This document shows positions 6,864 through 11,622 of a DNA stretch of 11,622 nt, in pieces. The notes under the pieces are model-generated. The model did no database searches, was not told where the DNA came from, and saw only the letters and a program-made list of their open reading frames with translations. A program made the translations under genes and the position numbers. This DNA comes from an uncultured Methylocystaceae bacterium (GTDB lineage: Bacteria; Pseudomonadota; Alphaproteobacteria; Rhizobiales; Beijerinckiaceae): contig CAMFKC010000017.1 of assembly GCA_945956975.1 (NCBI GenBank), positions 1 to 11,622 on the forward strand, in the 5' to 3' direction. The first letter of the stretch is position 1, and each line of letters starts with the position of its first letter.

Positions 6864-8144
6864 CTACTCAGCCGCCTGCCCGATCGGGTGCTTGTAGGCC
6901 TCCAGCCAGCCGGCCGGCGCATAGGCCGCGAGATTGCCGAGGTTCGCGATCGGCAGGTGCAATTCCGGCGCGTGCAGGATCTCGAGGAATTCCGCATGGT
7001 CGGGATGATGCGGATCGCCGATGAAGGCTTCCTCATATTCGCTCTTCGAGAAGACGTCGCGCTGCCGGTACATGTTGAACATCACGCTGTCGGCCGCGTA
7101 TTCCTGCCCCATGCGCACGAAGGCCGGCATTTCCCGGTAATTGGCGTTCTGCACGACCATCGAGAACATGAGGTGCTTGATTTCGCCCGCCTCGCGCTTG
7201 GTCTTGAGGAAGGCGAGATTCTTCAGGAGCCGCGCGAAATTGCCGGGCCGGCGCACGTTGGCGTAGGTGTCGGCCTCCGCCGCGTCGATGGAAATCTGCA
7301 CTGCGCCCACATGGCCGGACAGGTTGAGGTCGCGCCAGGCGCGCTCGTCGAACAGCTGGCCGTTGGTGTGCAGGTGAAGCTGCAGGTCCTTGTAATCGTC
7401 GCTCGACGTCAGCCGCTTGATCAGGTTCCGGAAATGGTTGGAGCCGAAGGCGTCGCCCGAGCCGGTGATGATCACCTCGCCCGCGTCCTTCAGCATCGGC
7501 AGCAGGGACTTCTCGGTGAGGTCGTCGAGCTTTGCCTGCCGCGCCTTGTTGGCGACGTAGATGCCCGACCGGCAGGAGGGGCAGGCCAGGTTGCAGGATT
7601 TGTCGTGGGAAAGCACCACCTGCAGCGGCGGCGGCGGCACGTCGCGGCCCTTGCGGTGGTGGTCGATGAACTCCTGCGCCTCCGGCGTATCGCGCGGCTC
7701 GAGCTGGCGGCCGGCGATGAAGGGGCAATTGACGTGGTCGCAATAGCTGTACGACCCGTCGATGATCGAATCCCGGATCTTGTTGGCGATATCCGAGTGC
7801 CAGACGTCGCGGTGGTCCTGGTCGAGCCGGCCGATCGGCGTCGGCAGGTAGACCGGGCAGCAGGCGAACACGAGCCCCGTGTGCGTCGTCTCCATCGTGT
7901 TGAACGGACGGCGGCAGAAGTGCGTCTTGAGGTAGGCCTTGGCCGCTTCGTCCTGCGCCTGGCTTTGCGCGTAGGCGCGGCGCTGGCGCAGCTTCAGGAT
8001 CAGGTTGTTGTTGACGAAGGAGGCGACCGCATCGGCCCGGTCGCGACCGATGAAATCGAGCACGGCCGGGCTCGCCGCCCATTGCAGCAGCCGGCGCGGA
8101 GAGAGCGCGCTGGTCTTGCCGTCGGTGTCCTTGCTGGTCGTCAT
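6864..8144 (-). CDS. Radical SAM protein with N-terminal SPASM-like cysteine region
   Basis: Radical SAM enzyme of 426 residues; reaction and substrate are unknown. The canonical 4Fe-4S binding motif is C184-x3-C188-x2-C191 (SCNLACPSCRSG). It is followed by the core strands EVIITGSGDAFGS, LHLHTNGQLFD and VGAVQISIDAAEADTYANVR. Before the core lies a SPASM-like pattern: FC77RRPFN, then GLVFAC95C96PVY, IGRLDQDHRDVWHS, and C135DHVNC140PF. SPASM domains normally follow the core. Here the 235 residues after C191 contain no cysteine at all, so all auxiliary-cluster ligands must come from the N-terminal side. The first 70 residues form a basic/amphipathic helical lead. ATG 8144 is the start; only a weak AGG lies upstream. 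It is the first gene of the minus-strand block and is divergent from the helicase gene. Peptide or small-molecule modification is possible; no precursor peptide gene is visible next to it. Confidence 0.92.
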   Translation of the reverse strand: MTTSKDTDGKTSALSPRRLLQWAASPAVLDFIGRDRADAVASFVNNNLILKLRQRRAYAQSQAQDEAAKAYLKTHFCRRPFNTMETTHTGLVFACCPVYLPTPIGRLDQDHRDVWHSDIANKIRDSIIDGSYSYCDHVNCPFIAGRQLEPRDTPEAQEFIDHHRKGRDVPPPPLQVVLSHDKSCNLACPSCRSGIYVANKARQAKLDDLTEKSLLPMLKDAGEVIITGSGDAFGSNHFRNLIKRLTSSDDYKDLQLHLHTNGQLFDERAWRDLNLSGHVGAVQISIDAAEADTYANVRRPGNFARLLKNLAFLKTKREAGEIKHLMFSMVVQNANYREMPAFVRMGQEYAADSVMFNMYRQRDVFSKSEYEEAFIGDPHHPDHAEFLEILHAPELHLPIANLGNLAAYAPAGWLEAYKHPIGQAAE

Positions 8145-8359
8145 CGAAGCCGATTACCTGTTCACACCGCCGGAGCCGCGAGCCGTCCGGTGACACAAAT
8201 GCGGCGGTGCCCCGCGTGAAAACGCAAGGCTGGCCGTTGGATGGCCAGAATATAGGTCGCCCGGCCGGATTGCAAAGACGGCGGGCTTGCGGCCCGTGAC
8301 AAAGGGGTCCTCCCGCCCCACATTGACGGCATCCCGAATCGCCCGAGGAACTAGCCATT
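8145..8359. promoter_or_regulatory. Divergent intergenic region (radical SAM / helicase promoters)
   Basis: This 215-bp spacer must hold the promoters of both divergent genes. It contains a 6-bp inverted repeat CTGGCC (8230-8235) / GGCCAG (8243-8248), directly followed by AATATAGG (8249-8256), which could be a -10 region. I cannot pair it with a convincing -35. No small open frame or RNA gene stands out. Confidence 0.35.
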
Positions 8360-10756
8360 TTGCCGCATGCCCCGCAGGACTCGCATGACCACGCGACATT
8401 CGACGATGCCCCCGCGCCCGGCGGCATTCGCGAACGCGCGTTGGCCACGCGCGGGGCGCCCTGGCTCGCGACCCTGAACCCCGAACAGCGCGCAGCGGTG
8501 GAATCCATCGACGGCGCGGTTCTCGTGCTCGCGGGGGCCGGCACCGGCAAGACCCGCGTCCTGACCACGCGCATCGCGCACATCCTGGCGCTGGGCAAGG
8601 CGCGTCCCTCGGAAATCCTGGCCGTCACCTTCACCAACAAGGCCGCCCGCGAGATGCGGGAACGGGTGGCGGCGCTGGCGGGCGGCGTGGCCGAGGGCAT
8701 GCCGTGGCTCGGCACTTTCCACGCGATTTCCACCAAGATCCTGCGCCGCCATGCCGAACTCGTCGGCCTCAAGTCGAACTTCACCATCCTCGACACGGAC
8801 GACCAGATCCGGCTGCTCAAGCAGATCATCCAGGCCGAAAACATCGACGACAAGCGATGGCCCGCGCGCACGCTCGCCTGGCAGATCGACGCGTGGAAGA
8901 ACCGCGGCCTGACGCCCGACAAGGTTCCCGCCGGCGAAGCCGAGAGCTTCGCCAACGGCAAGGGCGCAAAACTCTATGCGCTCTATCAGGAGCGCATGAA
9001 GACGCTGAACGCAGCCGACTTCGGCGACCTGCTTCTCGAAAGCCTGCGCCTGTTCCGCGAGCACCCGGACGTGCTGCGCAATTGGCAGCAGCGCTTCAAG
9101 TACATACTCGTCGACGAGTATCAGGACACCAACACAGTCCAGTACCTGTGGCTGCGCCTGATCGCGCAGGGGCGCGACAATGTCTGCTGCGTCGGCGACG
9201 ACGACCAGTCGATTTACGGCTGGCGCGGCGCCGACGTCGACAACATCCTGCGTTTCGAGAAGGATTTTCCCGGCGCAAAGGTCATCCGCCTCGAACGCAA
9301 CTACCGCTCGACCGGGCACATTCTCGCCGCCGCCGCAGGGCTGATCGCGCATAACAAGGATCGCCTCGGCAAGACGCTCTTCACCGACGGCGACGACGGC
9401 GAGAAGCCCAGCGTCTGCGGCGTCTGGGATTCGGAAGAGGAAGCCCGCGCGATCGGCGAGGACATCGAGCAATTGCAGCGCAAGGGCCATCGCCTCGACG
9501 AGATCGCCATTCTCGTGCGCGCCTCCTTCCAGATGCGCGAATTCGAAGAGCGCTTCATCACGCTCGGCCTGCCCTATCGCGTGATCGGCGGCCCGCGCTT
9601 CTACGAGCGCGCCGAAATCCGCGATGCGCTCGCCTATCTGCGCTGCGTCGCGCAGCCCGCCGACGACCTCGCCTTCGAGCGCATCGTCAATACGCCGAAG
9701 CGCGGCCTCGGCGACGCCACGCTGCAATTGCTGCACGACCACGCGCGCGCGGCCGGCGTGCCGCTGATGCGCGCCGCCGCCATGATGGTCGAGACGGAGG
9801 AGCTGAAGCCGAAGCCGCGCACGTCCCTGCGCAACCTGATGATCGATTTTGCGCGCTGGGCCTCGCTGATCGACCAGAAGCCGCACAACGAACTCGCCGA
9901 GACCATTCTCGAGGAATCCGGCTACGTCGACATGTGGCGCGCCGACCGCACGGCGGAGGCTGCCGGCCGCCTCGAGAACCTCAAGGAATTCGTGCGCGGC
10001 ATGGAGGAGTTTCCCGACCTCGCCGCCTTCCTCGAACACATTTCGCTGGTGATGGAAAAGGACGAGGCCGCCGAGGGCGAGCGCATCTCGATCATGACGC
10101 TGCATGGCGCCAAGGGCCTCGAATTCGAGACCGTCTATCTGCCCGGCTGGGAGGAAGGCCTGTTCCCGCATCAGCGCTCGCTCGACGAAAGCGGCCGCGC
10201 CGGCCTCGAGGAAGAGCGGCGTCTCGCCTATGTCGGCATCACGCGCGCCAAGCGCCGCGCCAAACTCTATTTCGCCACCAACCGCCGCATCCACGGCCTC
10301 TGGCAATCCACCATCCCCTCGCGCTTCCTCGACGACCTGCCGAACAGGCACGTCGACGTCATAGAGGCGCCGAGCGCCTCGCAATACGGCGGCTACGCGC
10401 TCTCGCGCTTCGAGAACATGGACACCTACGGGTCCACCTATTCGACGCCGGGCTGGAAGAGGGCACAGGCCAGAAGCAATGACACGAAGGGCGGCGGCGG
10501 TTTTGGCGAGCGCAGCCAGTCGCCGTTCGCGTCAGGCCGCGCGCAGACGCAGGCCGCGCGGCGGGGGCCGATGACGATCGAGGGCGAACTCGTCGCCAAA
10601 TCCTCGGCGTCATCCTCCTTCGGCCGCGGCGACCGCGTGTTTCACATCAAATTCGGGCCGGGTTCGATCTTCGCTGTCGACGGCAACAAGTTGACGGTGG
10701 ATTTCGACAAGGCGGGCCGGAAGATGGTGCTGGAGAGTTTTGTGCAGCGGGGGTGA
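8360..10756 (+). CDS. uvrD: UvrD/PcrA-type ATP-dependent DNA helicase (superfamily 1A)
   Basis: 3'-5' DNA helicase that unwinds DNA in nucleotide-excision and mismatch repair and removes proteins from DNA. The 798-residue product has all SF1A motifs in order: Q-motif LNPEQRAAV (39-47), Walker A AGAGTGKT (58-65), Ia VTFTNKAAREM, GTFHAIS, Walker B LVDEYQDT (about 250-257), III VGDDDQSIYGWRGAD, IV LERNYRST, V MTLHGAKGLEFETVYLPGW, and VI AYVGITRAKR (about 623-632). The end FGRGDRVFHIKFGPGSIF with VDFDKAGRKMVL matches the Tudor-like C-terminal domain of PcrA/UvrD that binds RNA polymerase. No in-frame ATG exists near the start; TTG 8360 has GAGGAA (8345-8350) 9 nt upstream. The first 35 residues before the core are acidic/His-rich and disordered-looking. 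Monocistronic or with higBA read-through. PcrA versus UvrD naming is a matter of convention. Confidence 0.96.
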   Translation: MPHAPQDSHDHATFDDAPAPGGIRERALATRGAPWLATLNPEQRAAVESIDGAVLVLAGAGTGKTRVLTTRIAHILALGKARPSEILAVTFTNKAAREMRERVAALAGGVAEGMPWLGTFHAISTKILRRHAELVGLKSNFTILDTDDQIRLLKQIIQAENIDDKRWPARTLAWQIDAWKNRGLTPDKVPAGEAESFANGKGAKLYALYQERMKTLNAADFGDLLLESLRLFREHPDVLRNWQQRFKYILVDEYQDTNTVQYLWLRLIAQGRDNVCCVGDDDQSIYGWRGADVDNILRFEKDFPGAKVIRLERNYRSTGHILAAAAGLIAHNKDRLGKTLFTDGDDGEKPSVCGVWDSEEEARAIGEDIEQLQRKGHRLDEIAILVRASFQMREFEERFITLGLPYRVIGGPRFYERAEIRDALAYLRCVAQPADDLAFERIVNTPKRGLGDATLQLLHDHARAAGVPLMRAAAMMVETEELKPKPRTSLRNLMIDFARWASLIDQKPHNELAETILEESGYVDMWRADRTAEAAGRLENLKEFVRGMEEFPDLAAFLEHISLVMEKDEAAEGERISIMTLHGAKGLEFETVYLPGWEEGLFPHQRSLDESGRAGLEEERRLAYVGITRAKRRAKLYFATNRRIHGLWQSTIPSRFLDDLPNRHVDVIEAPSASQYGGYALSRFENMDTYGSTYSTPGWKRAQARSNDTKGGGGFGERSQSPFASGRAQTQAARRGPMTIEGELVAKSSASSSFGRGDRVFHIKFGPGSIFAVDGNKLTVDFDKAGRKMVLESFVQRG

Positions 10757-10759
10757 CGA

Positions 10760-10788
10760 TTGACGTACTACGAAACGCGTAGTACGCT
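10760..10788 (+). promoter_or_regulatory. higBA promoter with overlapping inverted-repeat operator
   Basis: A -35 TTGACG (10760-10765) and a -10 TACGCT (10783-10788) are spaced 17 bp apart. A perfect 9-bp inverted repeat, CGTACTACG (10764-10772) and CGTAGTACG (10778-10786) with a 5-bp spacer, lies across both boxes. HigA-type antitoxins repress their own operon by binding such dyads, so this is the likely HigA operator. The -35 begins 3 bp after the helicase stop codon. The predicted transcription start falls at or next to the higB ATG. Confidence 0.65.
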
Positions 10789-10794
10789 TCCGAT

Positions 10795-11073
10795 ATGATC
10801 AAGTCGTGGGCGAACAGTGCGACACGACGCTTCGCCGAGGACGGAAAGAGCAAATTCTCTGGCTTGGATGAAGACCTGGCCATGGACCTTCTCGCGGCCT
10901 TGAATGCCGCCGGAAAACTCGCTGACCTGAGCCCGTTGAAATCGCTCGGACTCCACAAGCTGGCCGGAGACCGCAAAGGGCAATGGGCCCTGAAGGCGAA
11001 CGGCCCCTGGCGCGTCTGCTTCCGGTTTCATGAAGGCGACGCCTACGACGTCGAAATCGTTGACTACCATTGA
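10795..11073 (+). CDS. higB: HigB-type toxin, RelE/ParE superfamily
   Basis: Toxin of a type II toxin-antitoxin system; HigB proteins are ribosome-dependent mRNA endonucleases held inactive by HigA. The 92-residue product starts MIKSWANSATRRF and has LHKLAGDRKGQWALKANG, PWRVCFRF and a C-terminal VEIVDYH, the family pattern. His54, Arg73, Asp90, Tyr91 and His92 fall at the positions I recall as important in Proteus HigB, so the active site looks intact. The toxin gene comes first, as is usual for hig loci (reverse of most TA operons). No Shine-Dalgarno precedes the ATG, and the predicted transcript start is at the ATG, so leaderless translation is possible. The antitoxin gene follows after 8 bp. 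Confidence 0.93.
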   Translation: MIKSWANSATRRFAEDGKSKFSGLDEDLAMDLLAALNAAGKLADLSPLKSLGLHKLAGDRKGQWALKANGPWRVCFRFHEGDAYDVEIVDYH

Positions 11074-11081
11074 GAGTGCAG

Positions 11082-11366
11082 ATGATGCGTCCCGTTCACC
11101 CCGGCAGAATCCTCAAGCGCGAACTCGAAGCCCGAGACATGTCGGCCAACCGGCTCGCGATCGCGCTGCGCATCAGTTCCGGCCGCATCGTCGAAATTTT
11201 GAACGGCAAACGCGGCATTTCGCCGGAGACCGCACTGCGGCTCGCTCGCTATTTCGGCAACGACGCGCGCTTCTGGCTGAACCTGCAGACGGCTTACGAA
11301 CTGGCGGTCGCCGAGCGCGACATGGGCGCGCGCATCGAGGCGGAGGTGCAGCCGCAGGTCGCATAA
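11082..11366 (+). CDS. higA: HigA-type antitoxin, XRE-family helix-turn-helix protein
   Basis: Antitoxin that binds and neutralises HigB and, alone or in complex, represses the operon. The 94-residue product begins MMRPVHPGRILKRELEARD, the signature N-terminus of the HigA/VapI addiction-module family. The helix-turn-helix follows as SANRLAIALRISSGRIVEIL with NGKRGISPETALRLARYFG and FWLNLQTAYEL. The C-terminal tail is acidic. The frame could also open at TTG 11070, which overlaps the higB stop, or at GTG 11076. ATG 11082 is chosen because GAGAG lies just upstream and the conserved region starts here; ATG 11085 is equally close. Co-transcribed with higB. No transposon or integrase flanks the module in the window. 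Confidence 0.93.
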   Translation: MMRPVHPGRILKRELEARDMSANRLAIALRISSGRIVEILNGKRGISPETALRLARYFGNDARFWLNLQTAYELAVAERDMGARIEAEVQPQVA

Positions 11367-11444
11367 CCGTCGCTGTCACCCATCTCGACACCCGCGCCTT
11401 CCGCCCGCTACCATTCGCGCACAAGCGCTGAGGGAGCGAAACCA

Positions 11445-11622
11445 ATGGCCAAGAAATCCGCCTCGAAGAAGGCGTCGGCGCCGTCGAAGGCAGCCGCGCC
11501 CAAGAAGGCCGCGAAGAAAGCGGCAAAGAAGGCCGTCGCCAAACCGGCCGCCAAGGCGTCGGGCAAGAAAGCTTCGGACAAGAAGGCTTCGGGCAAAAAG
11601 GCGCTCGCGGCCGCGCCGAAGA
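11445..11622 (+). CDS. Lysine/alanine-rich histone H1-like protein, N-terminal part (truncated by window edge)
   Basis: An open frame from ATG 11445 to the window end (59 codons) encodes an almost pure Lys/Ala/Ser/Pro/Gly sequence, beginning MAKKSASKKASAPSKAAAPK and continuing with AAKKAAKKAVAKPAAK. Three tandem pentapeptides ASGKK, ASDKK, ASGKK follow (11556-11600). AGGGAG (11431-11436) lies 8 nt before the ATG, supporting translation. Such tails bind DNA non-specifically, as in bacterial histone H1-like proteins and the tailed HU proteins of some bacteria. It may also be the disordered lead of a larger protein whose domain lies beyond the edge. It is 78 bp downstream of higA with no terminator seen between. 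Confidence 0.75.
   Translation, partial: MAKKSASKKASAPSKAAAPKKAAKKAAKKAVAKPAAKASGKKASDKKASGKKALAAAPK
11556..11600 (+). repeat. Tandem 15-bp repeat, three units
   Basis: Three adjacent 15-bp units (11556-11570, 11571-11585, 11586-11600) encode Ala-Ser-Gly/Asp-Lys-Lys. Copies differ mostly at third positions. This kind of in-frame repeat can change copy number between strains without breaking the frame. Confidence 0.6.

Noticed and set aside
6888..8219. 443-codon plus-strand open frame opposite the radical SAM gene
   Set aside because: Antisense shadow; the minus strand has the radical SAM motifs, and this frame has no recognisable domain.
8351..10384. 677-codon open frame on the minus strand opposite the helicase
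   Set aside because: It lies fully antisense to a gene with all SF1A helicase motifs. Long antisense frames are expected in GC-rich coding DNA, and its product shows only biased composition without a family motif.
11367..11444. Possible terminator between higA and the histone-like gene
   Set aside because: No stem followed by a T-run can be found in this 78-bp spacer.
1..11622. A defence system, CRISPR array, prophage or transposon
   Set aside because: No repeat-spacer pattern, transposase, integrase, nuclease-helicase pair or phage gene is seen. The helicase is a standard repair type and the only TA module is an ordinary higBA.

Overview
The window is a GC-rich, gene-dense bacterial chromosomal segment. 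Gene families, codon habits (frequent GTG/TTG starts, G/C at third positions) and interspersed palindromes suit an alphaproteobacterium, probably of the Hyphomicrobiales. That placement is inference, since no rRNA or marker gene is present. I recognise most genes only at family level.

Left part (1-8144) reads almost entirely on the minus strand. From right to left: a radical SAM protein with an unusual N-terminal SPASM-like cysteine region; a DUF924 protein; a SulP anion transporter with a C-terminal STAS domain; a DUF1993 protein; a GlcD/DLD-type FAD-linked D-lactate dehydrogenase; a YeeE/YedE sulfur-compound transporter; and the N-terminal part of an MFS transporter that leaves the window at base 1. 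One small plus-strand gene of unknown function (4146-4376) lies head-to-head with DUF1993 and ends 3 bp from the SulP stop. Two palindromic elements fill minus-strand spacers: a 25-bp perfect inverted repeat with self-palindromic arms (3404-3465) and a larger imperfect palindrome (6748-6849).

Right part (8360-11622) reads on the plus strand: a UvrD/PcrA-type DNA helicase with a TTG start, a complete HigB-HigA type II toxin-antitoxin operon with a 9-bp inverted-repeat operator inside its promoter, and the start of a lysine/alanine-rich, histone-H1-like gene that runs off the right edge. The 8145-8359 spacer separates the two divergent blocks.

I see no defence island, CRISPR array, transposase, tRNA or rRNA. 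The genes do not form one obvious pathway: the window holds two anion/sulfur transporters, an organic-acid oxidase, a helicase and a TA module. The points most worth a second look are the reversed domain order of the radical SAM protein, the nested inverted repeat, the possibly leaderless promoter-operator of higBA, the hairpin over the MFS ribosome binding site, and the histone-like partial gene.
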